Shown here piece by piece: positions 36,195 through 45,497 of a DNA stretch of 64,000 bases. A program made the translations under genes and the position numbers. The notes under the pieces are model-generated. The model had not been told where the DNA came from. It saw nothing but the letters and a program-made list of their open reading frames with translations, and made no database searches. Positions within the stretch are counted from its first letter, which is position 1. The number at the start of each line of letters is the position of its first letter. Where the stretch lies: positions 394,515 to 458,514 of the forward strand of contig JAKVCV010000011.1 in the NCBI GenBank assembly GCA_022448945.1, read 5' to 3'. The stretch is from Saprospiraceae bacterium (GTDB lineage: Bacteria > Bacteroidota > Bacteroidia > Chitinophagales > Saprospiraceae).

Positions 36195-37607
36195 ATGGAA
36201 GCACATGATTATAATGGCGAACATCAACCTGATTTGAAATTACTGGTAAAACGTTATGAGGACATGTTACTTGAAGGAGGAATTACTTTCCTTGAAGCCG
36301 ATAGTTTTCTTATGTTATCAGATTATTATGAAGATGAAAGTAATTTCAATCTAGCTTTGGATGTAATACGTCACGCAATTCAACAACATCCTTTTTCTAC
36401 TTCTTTGTTTATTCGAAAAGCTCAGCTCCTCTCAGAACAAGAAAAATATGATTTAGCTTTTAATGCTTTGGATATGGCTGTATTATATAGCCCTTCGGAG
36501 TTGGATATTTATCTTACTAAAGCAGACATATATTTGAGAATGCTTCAGCATGAGAAGGCACTACAGGTCCTTTCTATAGCAAAAGAGTATGCAGGAGTTA
36601 TAGATTTAGCAGATATTCATATTTTGGAATCCACTATTTATGAAACAAAAAAGAACTATTCGAAAGCTATTGAATGCTTGAAATGTGCGCTTTCAAAAGA
36701 TGCCTCAAACGATATTGCCTTGAGTCGTTTATGGGGACTATATGACTTGGCTCAGGAATATGGAAACGCAATTGCTTTTCATAAAGATTTTATTAATGAA
36801 AACCCATATTCTTATTGGGCATGGTTTAATTTGGGCCACGCTTATTTAAATCTAGAAATGATAGAAAATGCGGCTGAAGCATTTGATTATGTAATTGTTA
36901 TAAATGACAGGTTTGAACCTGCCTATCATTATTACTCAGACTGTCTAATTGGTTTAGGTAAATATGATTTAGCTCTAAGATATTTAAACGAATATCAGGA
37001 TTTTTTTAAAGCAGATGCTCAAGTTTGGTATTATATGGGTCAATGTTATGAGTTTAAATCAGAATATAAAAAAGCAATATATTTTTACACAAAAGCACTT
37101 GATACAAATAACTTTGGCGGTCGTATTTATCACTGTATTGGGAATTGTTATATTATGCAAAACTTATGGGACTTGGCAGAAAAATCCTTTTTGCAAGCCT
37201 ATAAAATTGACAAGTTCAATGAAGAATTTTGTTTGTCTTTGGCTGATACTTATGATGCTTTAGGAGATTCAGAAAAAGCGCATGACTTTTATCATAAAGC
37301 ATTGGCTATTGCTCCGAAAGAAATTAGCATATGGATTCATTACATTGAATTTTTAATGGATGAAGAATGCTATTCTGTTGCGATTGAGATGCTTGCTGAA
37401 GCAAAAGAGTACATAGATGATATTATTCTTGATTATGCTTTAGCAGCAGTTTTACTTGAATCAGGTCAGCGTCAGGAAGGGTTTATTGTTTTAGGGCGTG
37501 CGCTGAACGACAACTATAAAGCCCATAAGCATTTTTTCCAGATTTCTCCTAAACTAAAAGAAGATGCTTCCGTTGCATCGCTTATTATGCATTATCACGA
37601 AGAATAA
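36195..37607 (+). CDS. Tetratricopeptide-repeat protein
   Basis: The 470-residue protein is made of consecutive TPR units of 34 residues (for example YDLAFNALDMAVLYSPSELDIYL and AWFNLGHAYLNLEMIENAAEAFDY). About ten repeats cover nearly the whole length. There is no signal peptide, so it should be cytoplasmic and act as a scaffold for protein partners. No partner gene is adjacent; it is convergent with the M48-like gene, only nine bases from its stop. The function is not known. Confidence 0.88.
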   Translation: MEAHDYNGEHQPDLKLLVKRYEDMLLEGGITFLEADSFLMLSDYYEDESNFNLALDVIRHAIQQHPFSTSLFIRKAQLLSEQEKYDLAFNALDMAVLYSPSELDIYLTKADIYLRMLQHEKALQVLSIAKEYAGVIDLADIHILESTIYETKKNYSKAIECLKCALSKDASNDIALSRLWGLYDLAQEYGNAIAFHKDFINENPYSYWAWFNLGHAYLNLEMIENAAEAFDYVIVINDRFEPAYHYYSDCLIGLGKYDLALRYLNEYQDFFKADAQVWYYMGQCYEFKSEYKKAIYFYTKALDTNNFGGRIYHCIGNCYIMQNLWDLAEKSFLQAYKIDKFNEEFCLSLADTYDALGDSEKAHDFYHKALAIAPKEISIWIHYIEFLMDEECYSVAIEMLAEAKEYIDDIILDYALAAVLLESGQRQEGFIVLGRALNDNYKAHKHFFQISPKLKEDASVASLIMHYHEE

Positions 37608-37616
37608 ATTTCAATA

Positions 37617-38420
37617 TTAAGGTAATGTGGCAATCATAGCTGAGTAATTTCCATTGTCTCCATTGTCATGCCAGAGGCTTGTGGAGCAACCAATAAGGGC
37701 CGCTTTGTCATTTATTTTTGTAATTCTATCATCAAGTTGTGAATGGCAATTCCAAAACCTGTTTATTAAAGGCAAGCCTTGATATAATTTACTAAATAAA
37801 AGCCCTGTGCTATTACATGCATATTTAGTTGTTCCTAAGTAGTCAACGGATAAGTCATCAGTAATGATTTCAAAATCTTCACTATAAGATAATACTCCTA
37901 GATCTGAAATCACTTCACTGATTTCTTCAGAAACTGCATTGCCATTTGCAATTGAAATTAATTTATTTAATCCATGTGCTGAAGTTATAGCTGATGTTGT
38001 CTGACGTTGATCATTATGTGCAATCAAATGTGCTAAAAGCCCAGCTAATTGATCTACTTTGTCCAAATATTTTAACATTCCCGTATAAACATATAATGAC
38101 CCACCCGGGACACTGAATGCGTTAACTATAGAGTCATTATGAATAACACGTAATCTCCAATCATATTTTTCCTTATATTTAATATCAGGAGAAATAAGTA
38201 TATCTTCTAACATGGAATACAAAAAAGCATAGACATCAGGGTGTAGCGTTTGGTTCAGTACCAGAAAATCATTTGGTCTAGATGCTATCTCTTTATCTAA
38301 TTGAATTCCCAGATTAATATCCTGTTGAACACTAAAAACATTGATGGGGCTATCACAAGAGTTTAAACAAATTAATTTTATTAAAAAAAAACTGATTAAT
38401 ATTGAATACCTAAACATCAA
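37617..38420 (-). CDS. M48-like lipoprotein lacking catalytic residues
   Basis: The 267-residue product is a lipoprotein (lipobox LNSC, Cys22). The M48 pattern is clear: VNAFSVPGGSLYVYTGMLKYLDKVDQLAGLLAH aligns with the family's segment before HExxH. However, the motif reads HLIAH at residues 131-135, so the general-base Glu is Leu. The later zinc-ligand Glu (normally SxExEAD) aligns with EDFEIITDDL at 181-190, where it is Ile. Both His remain. The protein should therefore be an inactive protease homologue, perhaps a chaperone or substrate-binding relative of BepA-type proteins. No frameshift or stop interrupts it, so it looks maintained rather than decayed. Confidence 0.75.
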   Translation of the reverse strand: MMFRYSILISFFLIKLICLNSCDSPINVFSVQQDINLGIQLDKEIASRPNDFLVLNQTLHPDVYAFLYSMLEDILISPDIKYKEKYDWRLRVIHNDSIVNAFSVPGGSLYVYTGMLKYLDKVDQLAGLLAHLIAHNDQRQTTSAITSAHGLNKLISIANGNAVSEEISEVISDLGVLSYSEDFEIITDDLSVDYLGTTKYACNSTGLLFSKLYQGLPLINRFWNCHSQLDDRITKINDKAALIGCSTSLWHDNGDNGNYSAMIATLP

Positions 38421-38538
38421 AAATTTAGTTTTTTATAAACAAATAAAAACAAGGATAAAAAAGTACTGATAGGTAAATACGAAAGCACTTTAATTTTGTC
38501 TGCCTTATGGATATATTAGCAGTAGAATAGTAAAAAAA

Positions 38539-39504
38539 TTATACTAATGCTGTTTTTCTTTGCAATACTCTTTGTACGGCATTAACTACATCTATAGTGT
38601 CTAGACCGTATTTTGCAATCAAATCAGGTACTTTGCCACTTTCTCCAAAAGTGTCCTTAACTGCTACAAATTCCATTATTGTAGGATTGTTTTGAGAAAG
38701 TACTCTTGAAATACTTTCGCCCAAACCACCAAGAATATTGTGTTCTTCAGCTACAATTACTGCTTTGGTTTTTGCTGCAGATTTTAAAACAGCTGTTGTA
38801 TCCAAGGGTTTAATAGTGTGAATATTTATTATTTCACAACTGATTCCTTCTCGCTCTAGTTGTTTTGCGGCTTCTATAGTTTTCCACACTAAATGGCCTG
38901 TAGCGAAAATACTTACATCAGTTCCTTCATTTAACAATAAAGCTTTTCCAATTTCAAAATTCATGTGCTCAGTAAACATAGGCCAACCGGGTCGCCCAAA
39001 TCTTAAATAAACAGGTCCTTCGTGATCAGCAATAGCGATTGTGGCTGCTTTAGTTTGGTGGTAATCGCACGGATTAATAACTGTCATTCCGGGTAACATC
39101 TTCATCATACCAATGTCTTCAAGTGTTTGGTGTGTGGCTCCATCTTCTCCTAATGTAATTCCAGCATGAGATGCACAAAGTTTCACATTTTTTCCTGAAT
39201 AGGCCACTGACTGACGAACTTGATCATAAACTCTTGATGTTGAAAAATTTGCAAAAGTTCCTGTGAAGGGGATTTTCCCTGCAGTTGCGAGACCTGCAGC
39301 TACGCCAATCATATTTGCTTCAGAAATTCCCATTTGAAAAAACCTTTCAGGAAAATCATTGATGAACTTGTTCATCTTTAATGACCCTACTAAGTCAGCA
39401 CAAAGGGCAACAACATTTGGATTGTCTTTGCCTGCCTGGTATAAACCATCTCCAAAACCATCTCTAGTAGCTTTTTTTCCTGTACTTACAATATTTTTTA
39501 ACAT
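38539..39504 (-). CDS. Transketolase, C-terminal subunit
   Basis: The 321-residue product is the C-terminal half of transketolase, containing the pyrimidine-binding part (SEANMIGVAAGLATAGKIPF, with the conserved catalytic Glu region GISEANM) and the C-terminal domain. Together with the N-terminal subunit encoded just upstream it forms the split enzyme that moves two-carbon units in the pentose phosphate pathway with thiamine diphosphate. The gene order N-subunit then C-subunit on one strand with 41 bases between them indicates one transcript. Confidence 0.93.
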   Translation of the reverse strand: MLKNIVSTGKKATRDGFGDGLYQAGKDNPNVVALCADLVGSLKMNKFINDFPERFFQMGISEANMIGVAAGLATAGKIPFTGTFANFSTSRVYDQVRQSVAYSGKNVKLCASHAGITLGEDGATHQTLEDIGMMKMLPGMTVINPCDYHQTKAATIAIADHEGPVYLRFGRPGWPMFTEHMNFEIGKALLLNEGTDVSIFATGHLVWKTIEAAKQLEREGISCEIINIHTIKPLDTTAVLKSAAKTKAVIVAEEHNILGGLGESISRVLSQNNPTIMEFVAVKDTFGESGKVPDLIAKYGLDTIDVVNAVQRVLQRKTALV

Positions 39505-39545
39505 TATAATTGATTTAGAATTTATAAAATTGATGTTATTAATAT

Positions 39546-40394
39546 TTAGAGAGGGTAATCTCCAATAGTTTCCTCTAGTTGCGCTAAAGCAATATCTTTT
39601 TGTTCGTCATTTGGAGGTTTCCCATGCCAGTGGTGTGTCCCGGACATAAAATCCACACCATGACCCATATCTGTTTTCATTAAAATTGCAACAGGTTTGT
39701 TTTTGCCTGTCTTTGTTTTTGCTTCAGTGAGAATTTCTAAAACATTAGTCATATCATTGCCTTGCATATGTAATACATCCCACCCAAAAGATAACCATTT
39801 GGCTTCTAAATCACCTAAGCTTAATACATCGTCATTAGGCCCGTCTATTTGTTGACCATTCCAATCAACGGTTACGATTATATTGTCAATTTTTTTATGT
39901 GCCGCAAACATCATTGCTTCCCATATCTGACCTTCCTGTAATTCCCCATCCCCTGTTAAAACATATATTATTTTATTGTCACCATTCATTTTTTTTGCAA
40001 GAGCCATTCCCAAGGCAACGGACAAACCCTGACCTAATGAACCAGATGCAACTCTAATTCCTGGCAACTTTTCGTGAGTTGCTGGATGTCCTTGTAAACG
40101 AGAATTAATGGATCTAAAACTTGATAATTCTTCAATTGGGAAATAACCAGAACGAGCTAGGACACTGTACCAAACAGGAGAAATGTGACCATTAGATAAA
40201 AAGAAAACATCTTCGTCTTTCCCATCCATGTTAAAAGAAGGGTTGTGGTCCATTACTTTTTGGTATAATGCAATAAAAAATTCTGCACATCCTAAAGAGC
40301 CGCCTGGATGACCACTTTGACATTTATGTACCATTCGAATAATGTCGCGGCGAACCTGTGAAGCCATGCGTTCTAATTCTTGAATATCAGCCAT
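39546..40394 (-). CDS. Transketolase, N-terminal subunit
   Basis: The 282-residue product is the thiamine-diphosphate-binding half. The cofactor motif starts with GDG at residues 148-150 (TGDGELQEGQIWEAMMFAAHKKIDN). Substrate-side motifs SGHPGGSLG (27-35) and SNGHISPVWYS are present. It must pair with the C-terminal subunit downstream to be active. The split organisation is normal for many Bacteroidota and archaea. An exact -7 element lies at 40440. Confidence 0.94.
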   Translation of the reverse strand: MADIQELERMASQVRRDIIRMVHKCQSGHPGGSLGCAEFFIALYQKVMDHNPSFNMDGKDEDVFFLSNGHISPVWYSVLARSGYFPIEELSSFRSINSRLQGHPATHEKLPGIRVASGSLGQGLSVALGMALAKKMNGDNKIIYVLTGDGELQEGQIWEAMMFAAHKKIDNIIVTVDWNGQQIDGPNDDVLSLGDLEAKWLSFGWDVLHMQGNDMTNVLEILTEAKTKTGKNKPVAILMKTDMGHGVDFMSGTHHWHGKPPNDEQKDIALAQLEETIGDYPL

Positions 40395-40439
40395 ATTTAG
40401 CTTAATGTTAAATAGTGTAAAGAAGGTAAATTGTCATAA

Positions 40440-40447
40440 CAAATATA
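40440..40447 (-). promoter_or_regulatory. Candidate -7 element for the transketolase operon
   Basis: The minus strand reads TATATTTG, an exact TAnnTTTG, 46 bases before the start codon of the N-terminal subunit gene. Confidence 0.5.
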
Positions 40448-40630
40448 AGCTTTTTATTTTTTTTGTTGACATTAATAGGGGGTGGATTTTTCCTTTTTTA
40501 TATAAATAAAATGAAATAAGTGAAAATAGGGTCCTGTGTTAATTTAATTCGACACCAAAGACGTATATGAAATGTCATTTAATTCAAAAAATATAAGTTG
40601 AAGACTATGAAATTTTCAAAATATAAAAAA

Positions 40631-41887
40631 TTAACTTTTAGGTGGGGTGTCAGGGATTCTGTTAACTTGTATTTTTTCAATTTTAGTATTACTAACTTCT
40701 AAAATTGTAAATTTGTAGTTTTTAAGTCTAATGATTTCGCCTTGTTCAGGAATATCTTCCTGTAATGTTACAATTAAACCTGATAAAGTATGATATTCTG
40801 AGCTTTCTGGAATGTCTAAGTCGTATTCTTTATTGATTAGGTCAATTTCGTTTCTCCCTGAAAAAATATATTCATTTTCATTGATTTTTAAATCTTCTTC
40901 ACCTAGGTCATGTTCGTCTTCTATTTCCCCAAAGATTTCTTCAAGAATATCTTCAAGTGCAACAACTCCAGCAGTTCCTCCACGTTCATCAACAACCCAG
41001 GCTAAATTAAGTTTTTCTTTAATTAGTAAATTCATTACATCCTGTACAGGAGTAAATTCATATACCAATGGGATTTTCCACAAAATATCTTTTATAGATC
41101 TAGGACCTTCAAATAGTCTTTGATGATGAACATATCCTTCTATGTAATCAATACTTTCATTATATACGAGTAATCTGGACAGGCTGGTTTCAATAAATTT
41201 GTCTCGAAGCTGATCTATACTTTCATTGATTTCAATACTCCCAATTTCATTTCTAGGAATCATGCAATCCTGTACAGTTAAGGTGTTAATATGTAATGCA
41301 TTTTTAAAGAGTCTAGTGTCAATATCATCTTCGTCCGTTGTCTTGATTGTATGAATAAAATGCTCAAGGTCAAGCCGGGTAAAAACTTGTTTTGTAGATT
41401 CGTTTGGGATTTTAAATATTTTTTCAATTAATGTATTTGAAGTTTTTATCATTATCCAAACTAAGGGTGTTAAAAGCCATTGAATAATATATAATGGGTA
41501 GGCAAAAAGAAATAATATTCCTGTCGGGTTTATTTGAAAAGACACTTTTGGTAAGAATTCACCTAAAATCAGAACAACTATAGTCGTTATAAGAGTAGCT
41601 TGAATAGTTCCGCCAAATTCATCAATGTTTATCGAAAAATATTGTTCTAAAAAACTCCCGGCAAGAAGACTCAGTATAACCAATACTATATTGTTACCCA
41701 CAAGAGTGGTTCCAAGAAATTCTGAAGGTTTGTCCTGAAATCCCGCAAGAATAAGACCACGTCTATTACCTTTTTTTCGTTCTACTTCAACGCGCACACA
41801 ATCTGAAGAAATAAAAGCTATTTCTATTCCTGAAAAAAAACCTGAACATAATAAAAAAACAAGAAGGATTAAAAAATCAAATAACAT
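40631..41887 (-). CDS. Hemolysin/CorC-type membrane protein with CBS domains
   Basis: The 418-residue protein has the CNNM-like DUF21 membrane domain (about 1-175, starting with GFFSGIEIAFISSD), a pair of CBS domains (about 200-320), and a C-terminal CorC/HlyC domain (FSGRNEIDLINKEYDLDIPES..YHTLSGLIV). Proteins of this type are linked to magnesium/cobalt efflux; in Flavobacterium the related GldE is tied to gliding, but this protein's start differs and the name is not applied. It lies 267 bases downstream of lptC on the same strand. Confidence 0.85.
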   Translation of the reverse strand: MLFDFLILLVFLLCSGFFSGIEIAFISSDCVRVEVERKKGNRRGLILAGFQDKPSEFLGTTLVGNNIVLVILSLLAGSFLEQYFSINIDEFGGTIQATLITTIVVLILGEFLPKVSFQINPTGILFLFAYPLYIIQWLLTPLVWIMIKTSNTLIEKIFKIPNESTKQVFTRLDLEHFIHTIKTTDEDDIDTRLFKNALHINTLTVQDCMIPRNEIGSIEINESIDQLRDKFIETSLSRLLVYNESIDYIEGYVHHQRLFEGPRSIKDILWKIPLVYEFTPVQDVMNLLIKEKLNLAWVVDERGGTAGVVALEDILEEIFGEIEDEHDLGEEDLKINENEYIFSGRNEIDLINKEYDLDIPESSEYHTLSGLIVTLQEDIPEQGEIIRLKNYKFTILEVSNTKIEKIQVNRIPDTPPKS

Positions 41888-42154
41888 ATGGTGATTAAAT
41901 AAACTGTATGCTTGTGTAATGATAAATTAGTTCTTCAATATGTATGTAGAATGTAAATGATTATTGTTTAATGAACGTATATATCTTAATAAGCTTATAC
42001 TCATTATTCATTGATTGAGTTTCATTTTGTTTTGAATAGTTGGTTGGAAACAAGGTAATAAAATTATTGGTTTAGAGTAAATTTTGAAGAACATGAATTA
42101 TTTTTTAGATACTAAAGTTCTTAAATTGTACGTTCTTACTTAATAGTTTTATAC

Positions 42155-42715
42155 TTAAAAAGGGCTATTTACAACATTTTTTGATTCGACCATGCCTTTT
42201 ACTTCATAAATTTCCCAGTTCGTAAAATCTAAATTGGATTTAAATCCAAATCCTGTAATAATTTGTGAAGGGGTAGTGATTTTTACAAATTTGTTTGAAT
42301 AGATTTGTTCTGAAGGTTCATCCCATGTCAATTGATTAGTTTCCAATAGTTCCTTTTTGCTGTTCCAAATTCTAACGCTGTCTTTCAGGTACACAATATG
42401 TTCTTTTTGGAATTGTTCTGCATATTTAGCAACCAATCTACTCGTTTGAATATGATGGTCATTATAAAAATCTACTTCTACGCCATCTGGAAAAATTTGT
42501 TTTGGGTTTTTTTTATCAATGTATCTTAATAAAGTGGGAGCATGTATTTCAACCCGTACTATTGCTGAGTCGCTATATAATAATTGAACCCCACTGACAC
42601 GTTCAATCCCAAAATTGTCTTCTAATGTTATATCTTCTAAGTCTTCAAGTTCATTTCCATTACAAGATGTTAATGTCATTGCTAAGAATAGAAAAAATAT
42701 TTTAAGCTGATTCAT
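42155..42715 (-). CDS. lptC: LPS export lipoprotein LptC
   Basis: From the ATG at 42715 the product has 186 residues and a lipobox (LTSC, Cys18); an upstream ATG at 42742 would add nine residues before the signal and is less likely. The body shows the OstA/LptC-like beta-jellyroll pattern with VQLLYSDSAIVRVEIHAPTLLRY and the DGVEVDFYN segment common in Bacteroidota LptC. LptC passes lipopolysaccharide from LptBFG to LptA across the periplasm. Bacteroidota LptC proteins are often lipoproteins rather than membrane-spanning. It precedes the CorC-type gene on the same strand. Confidence 0.82.
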   Translation of the reverse strand: MNQLKIFFLFLAMTLTSCNGNELEDLEDITLEDNFGIERVSGVQLLYSDSAIVRVEIHAPTLLRYIDKKNPKQIFPDGVEVDFYNDHHIQTSRLVAKYAEQFQKEHIVYLKDSVRIWNSKKELLETNQLTWDEPSEQIYSNKFVKITTPSQIITGFGFKSNLDFTNWEIYEVKGMVESKNVVNSPF

Positions 42716-43010
42716 TATAATTTCCAAATTGATATTGATCATAATATAAATTTATATAAATATAGTTGTTTTGTAACTTTATTGTTTAATTTTTAGTTTA
42801 ATTAATTATAATCAAAATATATGTTATAACATCTCTAAATTTAGTTAAAAATTTGTTGAAATGCTCTAACTATATAAGATTACATATTGAACTAAAAACT
42901 TCTCTAATTTAACTTTATAACTTTTTTTGTCTAAAAGCAAAAGTTTTGTTAAATAGGGCTGTTAAAATTTGGAAATATAGACTTTTAGTGTTAGATTTAT
43001 TCACCATAAA

Positions 43011-43059
43011 AGTTTAAGTGGAGTAACTCGATATCAGTCTGGTTGCTCCACTTTAAACT
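43011..43059. other. Long hairpin in the lptC-hpf intergenic region
   Basis: agtttaagtggagtaac (43011-43027) pairs with gttgctccactttaaact (43042-43059), with one bulge and one mismatch, around a 14-base loop. It is not followed by a T run and is far from any gene end, so a terminator is unlikely. The 527-base gap 42716-43242 contains no ORF of note; a small RNA or a regulatory leader for hpf is possible. A partial direct repeat (aggcaacaataaca / aggcaacattaaca) lies at about 43060 and 43115. Confidence 0.5.
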
Positions 43060-43242
43060 AAGGCAACAATAACACAATGGTTCATGAACTGCCGTCTAAT
43101 AACTTTGGTTTTGAGGCAACATTAACAAGGGATAATTTATATATATCTTTTTTGCATCTTGAGGTGTTTTTTTATTCTAGAATGTCGGGGCAATTGTTTT
43201 CAAAACTATAGGCAAAATATTTAATTAATAAAACTGACTCAT

Positions 43243-43539
43243 ATGGAAATCACGAAACAGGCCTTAAACTTTGAAGCTGATTCTAAACTTATGGAATTTG
43301 TTGATAAAAAGTTGGTCAAATTGGAAACTTTTTTTGACAACATTGTTAGTGCTGATGTTTGTCTAAGATTACAAAAAACCGGACAAGTACAAGATAAAAT
43401 TGCTGAAATTAAAGTGAAGGTTCCTGGTTCTGTTTTAGTGTCAAAACAAACAAGTAAATCTTTTGAGGAATCTGTTGATTTAGGAGCTTCTTCTTTAAGA
43501 AGACAATTAATAAAGTATAAATTGAAGAAATACAAATAA
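43243..43539 (+). CDS. hpf: Ribosome hibernation-promoting factor, short form
   Basis: The 98-residue product matches short HPF/YfiA proteins: QALNFEADSKLMEFVDKKLVKLETFFDNI at the start, a VCLRLQKT strand, and a basic C-terminal helix. It binds the decoding region of 30S subunits and stabilises inactive ribosomes in slow growth. It stands just before the tRNA-tuf promoter, as in other Flavobacteriia. Confidence 0.9.
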   Translation: MEITKQALNFEADSKLMEFVDKKLVKLETFFDNIVSADVCLRLQKTGQVQDKIAEIKVKVPGSVLVSKQTSKSFEESVDLGASSLRRQLIKYKLKKYK

Positions 43540-43564
43540 AAAACACCGTTTTTCTATAAAAAAT

Positions 43565-43594
43565 TTTGAGATTTTAAAAAAGGTTGTATATTTG
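43565..43594 (+). promoter_or_regulatory. Promoter of the tRNA-tuf operon
   Basis: TTTG at 43565-43568 and an exact TATATTTG at 43587-43594, separated by 18 bases, fit the Bacteroidota -33/-7 promoter form. It is upstream of four tRNAs and tuf. Confidence 0.65.
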
Positions 43595-43656
43595 CAAGCG
43601 CTTAGAGGGATAGCCCTCTTCGAAGTTCTTAAAAAAGCAAGTATACAACCTTTTTT
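43576..43656. repeat. Inverted repeat mirroring the promoter
   Basis: Bases 43576-43595 (which contain the -7 element) are repeated in inverted form at 43637-43656 with 19 of 20 matches. Between them lies a second small hairpin, agaggg/ccctct at 43604-43619. The right copy ends in a nine-T run. On the minus strand it presents a -7-like TATACTTG. Confidence 0.85.
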
Positions 43657-43659
43657 TTT

Positions 43660-43733
43660 GCCGATATAGCTCAGCTGGCTAGAGCAGCTGATTTGTAATC
43701 AGCAGGTCGTGGGTTCGAGTCCCTCTATCGGCT
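43660..43733 (+). tRNA. trnT: tRNA-Thr (anticodon TGT)
   Basis: Acceptor GCCGATA pairs with TATCGGC; the anticodon loop is tttgtaa with TGT, reading ACA codons. A standard GGTTCGAGTCC T-arm is present. The 3' CCA is not encoded. It is the first of four tRNAs before tuf. Confidence 0.95.
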
Positions 43734-43775
43734 CTTTTGCATAAACAAAATTAAGTGAAATCTTAGTTTTTGGAA

Positions 43776-43858
43776 GGGGGTGCGCCGGAGTTGGAGAGCC
43801 GGGCCAGACTGTAAATCTGGTGTCTACGACTGAGTAGGTTCGAGTCCTACCACCCCCA
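43776..43858 (+). tRNA. trnY: tRNA-Tyr (anticodon GTA)
   Basis: Acceptor GGGGGTG pairs with CACCCCC; the anticodon loop is ctgtaaa with GTA. A long variable arm (tgtctacgac region) makes it a class II tRNA of 83 bases, as expected for bacterial tRNA-Tyr. Confidence 0.95.
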
Positions 43859-43912
43859 CTGATATGCTTTTATTATAATTTAAGTATTTTGTGCTCAAAT
43901 TTATGATTAAAA

Positions 43913-43985
43913 GCGGGAGTAGCTCAGTTGGTAGAGCATTAGCCTTCCAAGCTAACGGTCGCGGGTTCGAGTCTCGTCTCCCGCT
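43913..43985 (+). tRNA. trnG: tRNA-Gly (anticodon TCC)
   Basis: Acceptor GCGGGAG pairs with CTCCCGC; the anticodon loop is cttccaa with TCC, reading GGA and GGG codons. Confidence 0.95.
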
Positions 43986-44057
43986 CAAATTAAATTTTGT
44001 AAGGAACTTTTGTTCCTTTATTATTTATATATAGAGCATTTGAAATTTGGCGATTTC

Positions 44058-44129
44058 GCCAACGTAGCTCAGGGGTAGAGCACCACCTTGGTAAGGTGGG
44101 GGTCGGCAGTTCAATTCTGCTCGTTGGCT
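44058..44129 (+). tRNA. trnT: tRNA-Thr (anticodon GGT)
   Basis: Acceptor GCCAACG pairs with CGTTGGC; the anticodon loop is ttggtaa with GGT, reading ACC and ACT codons. It is a second threonine isoacceptor in the same operon and the last tRNA before tuf. Confidence 0.95.
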
Positions 44130-44239
44130 CTATTCTTCATTAATTGAAAAGAAATAAACAATATAGTTACCACTTATAATGGTGTTGTGTTGTTTTATTA
44201 AAAAACATTTATTAAACATTTTAATTATCTAGACTAATC

Positions 44240-45427
44240 ATGGCTAAAGAAACGTTTGATCGCTCAAAGCCCCACGTTAATATAGGAACTATTGGACACG
44301 TGGATCATGGTAAGACCACTCTTACTGCTGCAATAACTACGGTTTTGGCAGATTCAGGTCTTGCTGAGAAAAAAGACTATTCATCTATAGATGCTGCTCC
44401 AGAAGAAAAGGAGCGTGGTATTACTATTAATACAGCACATGTTGAATATGAAACTGTAAATCGTCATTACGCACACGTAGACTGTCCGGGTCACGCAGAT
44501 TATGTAAAAAACATGGTAACTGGAGCTGCTCAAATGGATGGAGCTATTTTAGTTGTTGCTGCAACAGATGGTCCTATGCCTCAAACTCGTGAACATATTT
44601 TGTTGGCGCGTCAGGTAGGTGTACCTAAGATTGTTGTTTTTATGAACAAAGTTGATCTTGTTGATGATCCAGAAATGCTAGAACTAGTAGAAATGGAAGC
44701 AGGGGAGATTTTAGAATCTTATGGATTTGAAGATTGTTCAGTTATTCAAGGATCTGCACTTAAAGCATTAGAAGGAGATGCTGGTGGTGTTGCTGCAATC
44801 AAAGAATTAATGGAAGCTGTTGACAATGATATTCCACTGCCAGTTCGTGATGTAGAAAAACCATTTTTAATGCCAATTGAAGATGTATTTTCTATAACAG
44901 GTCGTGGTACTGTTGCTACTGGACGTATTGAAAGAGGTGTTATTAATACAGGAGATGCTGTTGATATTATTGGTTTTCAAGCTGCTGGAGAAAAATTAAC
45001 ATCCACTGTGACAGGAGTTGAAATGTTCCGTAAAATTTTAGATCGTGGTGAAGCTGGTGATAATGCTGGTCTACTATTAAGAGGTGTTGATAAGGAAGCG
45101 CTTAAAAGAGGTATGGTAATCTGTAAACCAGGTTCTGTTAAACCGCATACTAAATTTACTTGTGAAGTATATGTTCTAAGTAAAGAGGAAGGTGGTCGTC
45201 ACAAACCATTTTTTAATGGGTATCGTCCGCAATTTTATTTCCGTACTACTGATGTAACAGGTGCTATCCAGCTTCCAGAAAATGTAGAAATGGTTATGCC
45301 TGGGGATAACCTTACAATTACTGTTGAGTTGATTGCTCCTATTGCTATGGAGAAAGGATTGAGATTCGCAATCCGTGAGGGTGGACGTACTGTAGGTGCT
45401 GGGCAAGTAACAGAAATTCTTGCGTAA
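44240..45427 (+). CDS. tuf: Elongation factor Tu
   Basis: The 395-residue product is a complete EF-Tu. GTP-binding motifs are GHVDHGKT at 19-26, DCPGH at 81-85 and NKVD at 136-139; the switch I segment [17 protein letters not shown] is present, as are the aminoacyl-tRNA binding domains ending in AGQVTEILA. It carries aminoacyl-tRNA to the ribosome with GTP. It follows four tRNA genes and is followed by tRNA-Trp and secE. No fusA or S10-cluster gene is near; this is the tufB-like position. Confidence 0.99.
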   Translation: MAKETFDRSKPHVNIGTIGHVDHGKTTLTAAITTVLADSGLAEKKDYSSIDAAPEEKERGITINTAHVEYETVNRHYAHVDCPGHADYVKNMVTGAAQMDGAILVVAATDGPMPQTREHILLARQVGVPKIVVFMNKVDLVDDPEMLELVEMEAGEILESYGFEDCSVIQGSALKALEGDAGGVAAIKELMEAVDNDIPLPVRDVEKPFLMPIEDVFSITGRGTVATGRIERGVINTGDAVDIIGFQAAGEKLTSTVTGVEMFRKILDRGEAGDNAGLLLRGVDKEALKRGMVICKPGSVKPHTKFTCEVYVLSKEEGGRHKPFFNGYRPQFYFRTTDVTGAIQLPENVEMVMPGDNLTITVELIAPIAMEKGLRFAIREGGRTVGAGQVTEILA

Positions 45428-45428
45428 T

Positions 45429-45447
45429 AAAAGGGCTATAGCCTTTT
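45429..45447 (+). terminator. Weak hairpin after tuf
   Basis: aaaagg pairs with cctttt around a short palindromic centre (gctatag), just after the tuf stop. It has a short T run and may give partial termination before tRNA-Trp and secE. Confidence 0.35.
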
Positions 45448-45497
45448 GTAAATAAAAATATGTAGGGTTGGGCACTTTGTTGCTTAACCCTTCGTTT

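Noticed and set aside
40631-41887. Naming the CorC-type protein gldE
   Set aside because: Domain order fits GldE, but so does the whole CNNM/CorC family, and the gene lies beside lptC, not beside a gliding gene.
43239-43535. 98-residue ORF antisense to hpf
   Set aside because: It mirrors the hpf gene exactly, has low-complexity translation, and hpf is a clear family match on the other strand.
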